Position numbers and translations under genes: made by a program
Assembly: GCF_004210375.1 (NCBI RefSeq)
Contig: NC_134830.1
Location: 3,720,001-3,784,000, forward strand
Reading direction: 5' to 3'
DNA from: Tachypleus tridentatus
Lineage: Eukaryota; Arthropoda; Merostomata; Xiphosura; Limulidae
DNA: 64,000 nt
Shown here: positions 55,501 to 64,000 of the stretch, in pieces
How positions within the stretch are numbered: the first letter of the stretch is position 1
How the letters are laid out: each line of letters starts with the position of its first letter
Notes under the pieces: generated by a model
Databases searched by the model: none
Seen by the model: the letters and a program-made list of their open reading frames with translations, nothing else
What the model was told of the DNA's origin: nothing

Positions 55501-57796
55501 GATCCATCCTATTTGGTTTCAGTTTTGGTCATTAATGTGTATTGTTTGTGTTCAGGGTCTTGCATTTATTTGTATGTATAGTAATGTTGCATAGCTTGTA
55601 ACATGCAAGTTAACTAGAATGTTTTTATTCAGTTACTAACTGATCTCAACTTCACAGAACCTTGACAGTAATTATAATTTAACTTGTTTGAAAGTCATTC
55701 ATTTGCTTACCTAGTTTTTGTGGATATTCTGAAGTGTCCATTTCTCTGTATTAATGTGTTCCTAGATTTCTGTCCACTGTGATAATTAAAGGGAACAAAG
55801 TTTGACACTAGAACAAAACTGGTTTCTACTCATTTTTCTGGCCTTATCTCCTTCCAATCTTAATGTTATTGAAGGAAGACTTGATAATGGTTAATGTGGG
55901 TAAATTATAACAATTTTCCTGACAAGTTAACTTGACCTAATCTAGTGTGCTTAAAGAATTATAGAAGGTAGTCAGTGAAACATCCTATAACTAGGATGTC
56001 CATAGTTTACCCAAATACCAGATATGCTACTGTAGTTGTAACTGAAGTCTAGTGTGCCTACACTATTGTCCAAGACTTAATATTGGATGGTTTTCATTTC
56101 TTGCATCTGGAATACTTAATGTTTTAACTCAGTTTCACTTTTCCTGTTGTATTTTAGTGAATTTGTTATTAGGTACTGTTTTTTAAAATAAACCTAACCC
56201 AGTTAACTATTTAACTAGAATTGTTTTTAAGTCTTTGTTTAACTATAAACACTGCTAATGTTCAGGTGTGGGTGTATTTCTAGTTTAAATATCTACTGTT
56301 ATTTACAGACACCCAGTAGTGATGATGAAGTGAACCTACACTTTGTAGCTTTTGTAGAAGTTGATGGTAACCTGTATGAACTGGGTAAGTTTTCTTCTAT
56401 ACTTTAATTTGTTCATTCTTTGAGTAAATGCTAAACCAACTGATCTTTACGTGAATGGCAGTAAATAAACTTTTGTTCAGCTCACTTAAGTTTATTTGTT
56501 TCTATTTGCAGAATTGTTTACCAGTTACTTTTGTTAATGTCATCAAATCTGGTAATTTTATAGACTGTGTGCTTTGATCTGATAAATATTCACTTGGAAT
56601 TATTAAAAGTTCCTTAACCTTAGTTGTTACTGTAAATACAACTGGATATACAAAACATATCGCTCATAAATGTCTCCCTATGTCGGTACATAGATGAATA
56701 TACTTCATTAAGTATTAAATAAACTAGTTAATATGGACACCAAGTTCTAGATCTTTAATTTTGGTGTATTTAAAATGGAACCTTTTTTTAAAATTAACAT
56801 GTTACAGTAGTTAATCTTTTATTTTCATAAACAACTAAAACTAGTTTATCTTTTGAAATAATGTTTCTCTTACCATCCACCTTTTAGATGGTCGTAAAGC
56901 CTTTCCAATTAACCATGGTCCAACTTCAAAGGATACTCTATTAAAGGTAGGCTTAGTTCCTTACTGGTCCTGTATGTAGGAAAGGGTTTTTAGCACTAAA
57001 AACCACAAAAATCTGACCAGTTAATTAGTAATTGTTTTAAATTAATATTTCTTCTGTTTTAAATTAACTATACAATAATAACTTATCACTTAAATGTAAT
57101 ATGTTTAAGCCTAATTAATGAACTTTTAAATTTCACTTATCCACCTTCAAGGAAAATATCTAATGCATCCATTTTTTTTGATCTGTGAGCTACAACTAGC
57201 TTTCTGTACCAACAACTTGTTTGTATACTTACATAAGTAATGATTCCAGGGCTTCCTTACTTTGAGACTAACTTGTTTCTTACATTAAACTGTACAGGAT
57301 GTTGTTACCTTTTACTAAAGCATGTTTAACGTCTGTAAGACTAACCCTTATGTTCTCAGTCTCAGATCTACTTGACAATTAATGTTTGCTGTATGTGTCA
57401 GGTGTTTAAATTTGTTATTTTATACAATAATAGTAAGATGTCCTTAAATGTACATCTATTTGTTTTATTTAAAATTGTAAGCCTACAAATTAACTTTAGT
57501 TAAACTTTACTTTCTAGTTGCTTACTTACAGACTTGTAAAATATGAACTTTTCAAACCAGCTGATGGTTGTTGGATAATTTCCTGGGTCTAAGGTGAAGA
57601 TTCTCACTTACAGGTGTGAGTAAACTTGTCTGTTCTTGGTTGTAATATTATGTACTATTTAAAGTTTTGAGATTTACCTAATAGTTGAATATCCTCTAAC
57701 TTGTAGGATGCAGCTGCTGTGTGTAAGAAGTTTATAGAGAGGGATCCTGAGAATGTGAGATTTAATGTTGTGGCCCTGGCAGCTGCTGCCAACTAG
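51877..57796 (+). CDS. UCHL3: Ubiquitin carboxyl-terminal hydrolase, UCHL3/UCHL1 type (9 exons, 231 residues)
   Basis: A cysteine protease of family C12 that cleaves ubiquitin (and in UCHL3 also NEDD8) from small C-terminal adducts; cytosolic. Exons: 51877-51915, 52176-52187, 53196-53324, 53572-53728, 54462-54547, 54751-54798, 56309-56384, 56888-56946, 57707-57796; all GT-AG with matching phases. The protein has 231 residues, against 223-230 in the family. Catalytic set: oxyanion Gln88 (LHQT), Cys94 (NACGT), His168 (NLHFVAF) and Asp183 (YELDGR), at nearly the same spacing as human UCHL3 (89, 95, 169, 184). The crossover loop (about residues 145-160) and substrate pocket are full length. WLPLE at the start and FIERDPENVRFN at the end favour UCHL3 over UCHL1. 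No damage seen; it should be functional. Confidence 0.95.
51916..53195 (+). other. UCHL3-like introns 1-2
   Basis: Holds an (AT) microsatellite of about 19 units at 52471-52508 and a short ATT run near 52571. CpGs are frequent up to about 52566 and nearly absent after it. Confidence 0.7.
52176..52187 (+). CDS. UCHL3: UCHL3-like exon 2, a 12-base microexon
   Basis: TTTTTCAG|GTAATGAATAAG|GTAAGC encodes VMNK, exactly the four residues the family needs between NPD and FIYKLG (compare MLNK in UCHL1). Without it the protein would lose one helical turn but keep frame. Confidence 0.9.
53196..53324 (+). CDS. UCHL3: UCHL3-like exon 3
   Basis: 43 codons from FIYKLGVPKDWSVVDVFGLD to PSPVLAVLLLYPLGQE, the N-terminal strand and helix around the ubiquitin-binding face. 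Donor GAG|GTGACT. Confidence 0.95.
53572..53728 (+). CDS. UCHL3: UCHL3-like exon 4 (catalytic Cys)
   Basis: Encodes SVSDQVYFLHQTIKNACGTV with oxyanion Gln and nucleophile Cys, then LHAVANNTGSIKL. It ends one base into a Glu codon (G|GTGAG). Confidence 0.96.
54462..54547 (+). CDS. UCHL3: UCHL3-like exon 5
   Basis: Completes Glu, then DSSTLAKFLNATKDLSPEER and GKCLEKEE. Donor GAG|GTAAGA. Confidence 0.94.
54751..54798 (+). CDS. UCHL3: UCHL3-like exon 6 (crossover loop)
   Basis: 16 codons, DISATHERSAQEGQSQ, the start of the loop that covers the active site. Donor CAG|GTGAGT. Confidence 0.94.
56309..56384 (+). CDS. UCHL3: UCHL3-like exon 7 (catalytic His)
   Basis: TPSSDDEVNLHFVAFVEVDG then NLYEL. 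His168 is in NLHF. The catalytic Asp codon is split by the following intron (G|GTAAGT). Confidence 0.95.
56888..56946 (+). CDS. UCHL3: UCHL3-like exon 8 (catalytic Asp)
   Basis: Completes Asp183 and reads GRKAFPINHGPTSKDTLLK. Acceptor CTTTTAG, donor AAG|GTAGGC. Confidence 0.95.
57707..57796 (+). CDS. UCHL3: UCHL3-like terminal coding exon
   Basis: DAAAVCKKFIERDPENVRFN then VVALAAAAN and TAG at 57794-57796. The stop runs directly into GTATGT, a possible donor for an intron in the 3' UTR. Confidence 0.94.
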   Translation, partial: DAAAVCKKFIERDPENVRFNVVALAAAAN

Positions 57797-59040
57797 GTAT
57801 GTTTAATTACACCACTTAACAGTTAAACAACCACTGCCAGTAGGAGTGGGTTCTGTAATTATGATCAAACATTGTCATTTTAAATGTAATTTCTTTTTAT
57901 AAGCTTAACTTTGAATTTAAAATTATCACAGAGATTTAACACAATCTGCTGCTTTGTAGAGTGGCCTATGGTTACCTTTTGAAGTGAAAACTTTTAGTTG
58001 CTAGAAATATTCAAGTAAACTTATTTTAACTATTTGTTGGAATAATTCTTTTCATGTTGCCGACAAAAACCCTGGAGTGCAACCCTTAAATGTTATCTTG
58101 TAGAATATAACTACATGACTAATCTTTTCATATTAAGACTTGTATAAATCTAAATACATATTTTGCCAAATGTATTTAGTTAACAAGGTAACTGTATTAC
58201 TGAACATGACACCCGTCAGCAGCTGACATCAGACTAGATTCTGAAAGCAACATACAGTACTCTTGTCATGCTGCTAGGATAAATACATCTTAAACTTTTA
58301 TGTATAAAAACTTCTTTCAAGATGTGTAGTTTAAATTTTCAGTGAGCTGGTTAATATTTAACTTTTTTTTTAATTATTATTAAATGTTTTGGTAACTTCT
58401 TTTTTCAGCTCACCTGACACTAAGTGTGCATTGACTGTGATTTATTCCATCATGCTGACATCGTTGGATTATTGTGACCTTTTTGTATCACTTTCCTTGT
58501 TAAAACCAGTTATCTTAACTTGCAGCTCCACTTGCCTCTATTGTTATAGCACTATTACTTGCTAACAAAGTGTATTTTACTCTTGATACACTGGTCACAT
58601 TTTATAGTATTTGCTTGTTATTAAGTTTCTAGAGGCATTACCCTGTTGTAGCCAGTCTGTTTATTACAGGTTATTTATACATAATAGTTTGTTAATAATT
58701 AAATTAATACTTGCATTCAAATATTTTAAATTTGGCATCTTAAACATGTAACCTGTCTTGGTGTTTCTTTTGATTCTTAAACTTTGGATTTATCAAAACT
58801 TAGTTTAACAAAATCTCCACAAACCCAAATATTAAATTTGGTAAAGTGTTTTGTTCTAGGCATGCTTAAACTTGGTTTTGAGTTGTCAAAATATTAATAC
58901 AGCATTATAGTTTCTTTGGATATTGTTTTTAACTTGTATAACTTATAACTTGATTTCACTATTCTTTATCAATATGTGGACATTCCATGCTTGTGTATTA
59001 GTGTTAATTGTTTCAATAAAAAAAAACTCAGCAAACCTGT
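57797..59040 (+). other. UCHL3-like 3' UTR region
   Basis: A possible UTR intron runs from GTATGT (57797) to TTTTTTCAG (ending 58409). Untranslated sequence then continues to the poly(A) signal. No other gene seen. Confidence 0.55.
59015..59020 (+). terminator. Poly(A) signal AATAAA of UCHL3-like gene
   Basis: AATAAA within TTTCAATAAAAAAAAACTC, preceded by T-rich sequence; the best candidate downstream of the stop. Confidence 0.6.
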
Positions 59041-60560
59041 TATCTGTCTAATTCATATGGCCTAAGAGCATGTTTTAATGTTACTCCTACATGTTTAAGA
59101 CCTCTGTGTAATAACTGTAGATTTGTAATGTTGGTCATCATTTTAGTAAGTTTCTCCAACTTCATACCTTTCCAAAGGTAAGGAGTCTAAGAATGAACAT
59201 ATTTCAAATGTGGCCTAACCAGTATGTTAAGTATTTCAGTAGATAAAAGCTGAGACCTTTTGTCCTACTCCTGTTAACACCACACTACTTGGATGGTGTA
59301 AGAGACTGATCAACCATTACAAAGATCCTTCTTATTTTGACACTTAAGGTTATTACTATCCAAATTATGATAACCCACTTCTATGTATCATAACTGAAAT
59401 GTATTTGCCCAATTCACTAAATGATCCAAATCCTTATTGTAAAGCAGCAGGCTCCTCGTCACAGCTATCCTTCTTAAGTATTGACTGTTCGTTTATTTAT
59501 GTCAATGTAATTAAAAACAGAGCAAAGAGCCTAAAACTAAACCCAGAGGTGCCCCACTTGTGATGCTAACCCAGTTCCACTGAACTCCATATGTAACAGC
59601 TATCTGCTTTCTTCCATTTAGCCCGTCTTCTGACTTATCCCCATTCCTATAGATTTTTCTTTACAAACCTTTTGTGGTACTTTGTTATATACTTCCTGAA
59701 AATCCAGATACACCAAATCTACAACTATACAATAATTTAAGTAACCTAACCTGTCCACACAATATGACAATATTTGTGAAACAACAGTTTCCTTGTTGGC
59801 TATTCAATGAAATTCTAAAGTTTGAGTTTAAAAGCATCTGTTTAACCTTCTTAATTTTCATTATTCCTTATCTATGTGCAACAAAACATTTCTGTTACAA
59901 CAATGCTCACTTTACCCATTCTCATGTCTATACTTAAAGTTAATGATAAATCTAAAACCATACTGTTTCTAGTTCTAGTATGTTCCTTGACTAATTAATT
60001 GGTGGAGAGCACTCCTGAATAGTTTCTAAAACCTTCTTCCATGGTTTGACTCATAACATGTCCTAGGCAGTATGTCTGAAATTAAAACCACCCATAATTG
60101 TGACTTCATTAACAATTGAAACCTTAATCTTATTGTAAAGTTTGATCAGTATCATTTGGTGGTCTGTAACAAATACCTTCTAGAAGCCTTTCCACTTTAT
60201 ATCTTTGTAGTTAATTCTCTTTGTAGTTAATTCTGGAAAATGTTCCTCAAAATTAAGTTAGTTTTTCATTTTTAAACACCTTTATTAACCCTTTTTGTAT
60301 TTAAGTTTCTGTGACCCTTTATCTACATCATTATCCCCAACATGCACCACACAAACTGAATCTCTGTTAGTCCCCTTTGTTATACCTCCTGCTCTGTCAG
60401 TTATATCCACCTGTGTTCCTTGGTAACATAATATCAGTCTTTTTCTCACTATCTACACCAGACTACCCTATCTAGACTTTATTAGTGAATCCTTATCCAT
60501 ATCTGTCTCTGACCATTTTATTTTCCTTCCTCATCTGCAGCAACCAAGAGTTAACTTGTT
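59040..60560 (-). mobile_element. CR1-like LINE remnant, minus strand, internally deleted
   Basis: Read on the minus strand, from high to low coordinates. First an ORF1 esterase-like piece (DSLIKS, LCYQGTQV, VCVVHVGDNDVDKGSQKLK; 60320-60500). Then the endonuclease (CYRPPND near 60160; VTIMGGFNFRH near 60085), then reverse transcriptase (KVLETIQECS; VVDLVYLDFQEVYNKVPQK near 59700; TSGAPLGLVLGSLLCF near 59555; LVRPHLKY near 59205). Only about 40 bases separate endonuclease and RT pieces, where a full element has far more, so a large internal part is gone. Stops and frameshifts throughout. It lies just beyond, and opposite to, the UCHL3-like gene. Confidence 0.78.
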
Positions 60561-62239
60561 GCTCAACAGAATGTGACCGTTATAACTAAACACACCAGTT
60601 TTTACTATATTAGTACTCTAACTACTTGTTAACTGACGTGTTTCTTACATGTAAAGGTTCAATATCCTCATGAAATCCTGCTACAATTACCAACAGTCTA
60701 TACTTATTTATTACCTATCAATATTCCTCCATCCAACAAACTCTACACATGAATTGTTCATCTTCATTACTAGCTTCCTTAAAAGTACATGACAGTCAAA
60801 TGTCATTTAATAAGTTCCCCAATTAAAGAACATTTAGTGACGTGATATTAGCTTAAGCAATTAACATTAATAATGGTTGGCGAGTCTATACCAATTGAAC
60901 AAACGTGATGACAAAAAACCTTTAATCTAAATTCCATGACGTTACTCTAAAAGAATCTAACCCTGTTTTAAAGGAAAACTATTGCCATATATTTTAAATA
61001 ACGTGGTTGGTTCTGTAAAGTGTAGGACTGTTCCGAGTGATAGGATTATGATCCTAAAGCTAATGTTCATTACTATAGAGTAACTTTCTTGCTATGATTG
61101 AAGTGTATTGACAAACTTGTATCTAATCAAAACCACCTTTGGTGTTTAAAACAATGAGGTACGACCAGGAAAAGATTCAACGTGCGACTTAAATGCTGTA
61201 AGTATATCTACCAAGTTAACCGTTAATTTATATTTCACATCTTTATGATTTTTTCTGAAAATATTTTTTCATTAGTTAGATAGGCTATGTATTTTTGTTC
61301 AACTCGGGACATGATGGTGGGAAAATCTTATATCTGCATCTTTTTCACACCTAGGTGTTCTTGATTCGGTTTATTTTAGATTGAAATCGAAATGGACAGA
61401 AAGATCAACTGTGTAATATTTTGTTTTCAGCCACGTAAACGTAAGACCACTTTTTTATATAATATTCTACCCCTCCCACATATTCTGTATCAGAGGTTTC
61501 TAACTGCCTGCTTAAAACAACACGGTGCAAGGCCTAGCTTACTGGTTAGCGTGCTGTAAGTGTATAAGTACGTCTCGATGCTGCAAACAGTCATGCTCAG
61601 CATTTTGGGACTGGGTGCGTTATAAGAGTAATTGTAAAACACCTCCATTTGATAAGAGTATTCTAAGTTTTTAGGGGGTGTTGTTCACAAACTGCCTTTT
61701 GTTCAGCCCACCAATTCCAAATGAAGGACGGCTTGCTCAAACAGTGCTTGTGTAACATTACGAGTAATCTGCACGTGACATTATTGAACCAATTATCCCT
61801 TAATTACAAAATTAGCGTTTTTTTGTTTTTTTTTCATTATCGTGTAAGGATCTGGATATCAACCATTAAAATGCTAATAACCTATGTATATCACAAGTTT
61901 AACATGTAAATTACAAGTGATGTTAAATAGTTTGGAAACTACAGAGATAAAAATTCTGACCCCACGTGTAGGGCTCTTCCTACCAGTTACTTCTCCTTCA
62001 GAGTTAAATGTAGCTCTTTATTTCATACATAACGTTTCATATAGTTGCTATACTTAACACGTTAATATATTCTTAGTTACATGTAGGTTCTTTACTTATT
62101 ACGTATGAATATATTCTTACGTAATGTCGTCAATATCTTCTTTACTCAATACATTTATAAGGTTTACTGAGATCCTGACGTAAAAAAATATTTATTATAA
62201 TATACAACATTGGTAACTCGCCTAGATCACGTCTCGCTG
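60561..62239. other. Intergenic, one possible SINE
   Basis: CpG content returns to normal at about 60839. Contains the tRNA-like segment described at 61528; otherwise unassigned. Confidence 0.45.
61528..61700 (+). mobile_element. Possible tRNA-related SINE
   Basis: A-box-like CTAGCTTACTGGTTAGCGTG near 61542, with the overall look of the element at 36840-37071; no clear B box or target duplication. Confidence 0.3.
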
Positions 62240-62240
62240 T

Positions 62241-62484
62241 TTCAAAGGGCTATCTGCGCTAGCCGTCCCTAATTTAGCAGTGTAAGACTAGAGAGAAGGC
62301 AGCTAGTCAGCACCAACCACCGCCAACTCTTGGGCTACTCTTTTACCAAAGAATAGTGGGATTGACCGTACATTATAACGCCCCCACGGCTGAAAGGGGG
62401 AGAATGTTTGGTGCCACCGGGATTCGAACCCGCGACTCTCGGATTACGAGTCGAACGCCTTAACACGCTTGGCCATGCCGGGCC
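62241..62484 (-). mobile_element. tRNA-Thr-derived SINE, minus strand
   Basis: TAGCCGTCCCTAATTTAGCA, GACTAGAGAGAAGGCAGCTA, CCCCCACGGCTGAAAGGGGG, GGGATTCGAACCCGCGACTC and GGCCATGCCGGGCC: body plus the complete tRNA head, 3' tail shortened. Confidence 0.92.
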
Positions 62485-64000
62485 ATTTAGTGAAGCAAAT
62501 TTTATGTAACAAACGTATAATTATAGGACTAGCAAAAGACTGAATTACTAGCAAACTACGACCTGTGTTAAAACGGGTCCCACTCAAGTCTAAATACATA
62601 TGTTTATATGAAAAAAAAATGGACTTACCATAATGACTACATCCAAGTCACCGTTTCAAATTGTAATGCTGCTCAGGAAGTCGTTGGCGGGTTCCATAAT
62701 GGTGTAATTAATACCAATTACTTCGAGTTTGACGTCGGTGATTCGATTTATGTTTAAAAATAAAATTGTAGCTTCATTTATTTTATGGTGAGTTTACAGA
62801 AAAATTGAAAAAAGATCCACAAATAGCGAAATAGATGAAAAATACATTTTAATACAGTTAATATTTTATAATATACGATGAATACTTCAAAATTCCACCA
62901 GCAGAGGCAGCACAGTTACCACATATTGTTGTAACCTATAGAAATATTGTATGTGACAACTAGTTGGAGTGAATTGTATATCACATACCAGAGACTGTTG
63001 TAACATTAAGAATTATTTCATACGATCACCACTTGTTGCGGGTTGTATGATACATATTGTGTGATACATACCATACTCTGTTGTGGAGTTAAGAGACTGA
63101 TTTTCATGCGAGTCATTGTACTAGACCTAAAGATGAAAGAAATGAGGGTACATTTATCCCATACGTATGTGTTTTGTAACAATATACATTATTTGAGGAC
63201 TATTTGAATGACATCTCAAGCTATGCTGATTAGCATGAGATGCGAAAGATTTTGTAAAAATTGATGTTATTGTGAAATGATACGTCTTGGCGACTATTTT
63301 TAGCACTGTGAAATCTGATGTTGTTAAGGGCATTGTGTATAACACCTCCCTAGTGTGTTCTTCCGCATGTGAATTTTGTTGTCAGTTTTATCAACATTAA
63401 TAAAATAATGAGTTTTAAGTGTAAACAAAAGATAAGAACGTTCGTGGACCACTCAAAGTATAGATAGTGATGTGTTTAATCACAGAGAAGGTGCAGAGAG
63501 AGAAGATAAAAGGGAAAGAAGCATCGTGGAACAACAGCACTTGATGATAAACTTATTAGAACAAGTAATCTATTCATGAGCAATTTTACATTTAAATTAA
63601 TTCCACGTTTTAAAATTTTAAAAACTTATAAAATAAACAACTGCGATATTTTTTGTATCAGCATCTTAATATCTCACGACTTATGTGCTACACTTTTTAA
63701 GCCAATGGTAGATAAGACCCCGCAACTTTTTAAGAGAGGAGAAAGAGTCCTAATTAGAAGGAAGTAGTTAAAAATGTATCTGACTCTGTCCAGCTCCTCA
63801 ATGACCTAAAAGTCCAGTATAACGAACCGAAACGTGACTTATTATCGTCGTGTGTTTGAAAAAGTAAAAGGCTTTCACTTATAGATTCAGAAATACTGTA
63901 TTTGGTTGTGCCTTTCTACCATATTGTGGGCTGAAAAGCTAACAACAAGAGGTGAGTTTTCATCTTACTTACCCCCAAATAGTAGTACCTTATTTTTTAT
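62485..64000. other. Unassigned right end
   Basis: AT-rich with ordinary CpG. No gene, transposon or RNA recognised; an open frame at 63576-63767 has no recognisable domain. Confidence 0.45.

Larger units (their letters stand above)
53325..57706 (+). other. UCHL3-like introns 3-8, no elements recognised
   Basis: Introns of 247, 733, 203, 1510, 503 and 760 bases. No minisatellite, transposon or SINE recognised, in strong contrast to WDR19. CpG is strongly depleted: 3 in 53341-54600. Confidence 0.7.

Noticed and set aside
62400..62484. tRNA-Thr gene on the minus strand
   Set aside because: It is the head of a complete SINE with the same body as three other copies in the window.

Overview
This window is animal nuclear DNA from an AT-rich, intron-rich and repeat-rich genome. 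It carries two protein genes on the + strand: the 3' third of an intraflagellar-transport gene (WDR19/IFT144; 11 exons, 266-32530) and a complete UCHL3-type ubiquitin C-terminal hydrolase gene (9 exons, 51877-57796). The exons were joined by hand from GT-AG borders, phase agreement and remembered family protein sequences. The organism is probably an arthropod and most likely a chelicerate. A horseshoe crab is my best guess, because the tRNA-Thr-derived SINE, the jockey-like LINE, the CR1-like LINE and the Penelope-like elements look familiar from such genomes. That guess is inference, not proof.

Layout. 1-32.5 kb: WDR19 exons of 77-235 bp in introns largely filled by tandem arrays (unit lengths about 21-137 bp, over a dozen unrelated families). 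The largest are a 40-bp array (3.43-8.27 kb), a 47-bp array (10.85-13.25 kb) and an 84/91-bp array (25.78-29.42 kb). A decayed 5.3-kb jockey-like retrotransposon sits at 14.1-19.4 kb and a Penelope-like element (PLE) in the last intron. 32.5-51.8 kb: intergenic DNA with more arrays (58 bp at 34.8-35.9 kb; 51 bp at 39.4-42.7 kb), two Tc1-like transposons with terminal inverted repeats, several SINEs, two PLE ends and a decayed minus-strand gene-like segment. 51.8-59.0 kb: the UCHL3-like gene with TATA box and AATAAA, almost free of minisatellites. 59.0-60.6 kb: a minus-strand CR1-like LINE remnant. 60.8-64 kb: SINEs and unassigned DNA.

Most interesting. (1) Three WDR19 introns carry tandem arrays that start at or run across the 5' splice site and have multiplied it. 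The clearest, at 25.78-29.42 kb, is built from the end of the zinc-binding exon plus its splice donor. (2) Five hammerhead-ribozyme-like motifs occur, four in PLE ends and one at the tip of a long inverted repeat; all share one extra nucleotide between the CUGANGA core and helix II. One lies in a fold-back element with 13-bp target duplications, and another is interrupted by a SINE. (3) A 51-bp array keeps one reading frame open over more than 700 codons. (4) A sharply bounded CpG-depleted domain covers the UCHL3-like transcription unit and extends past its poly(A) signal.

The two genes share no pathway: WDR19 belongs to the ciliary IFT-A complex, and UCHL3 is a cytosolic deubiquitinase. Nothing here was checked against databases or RNA data.
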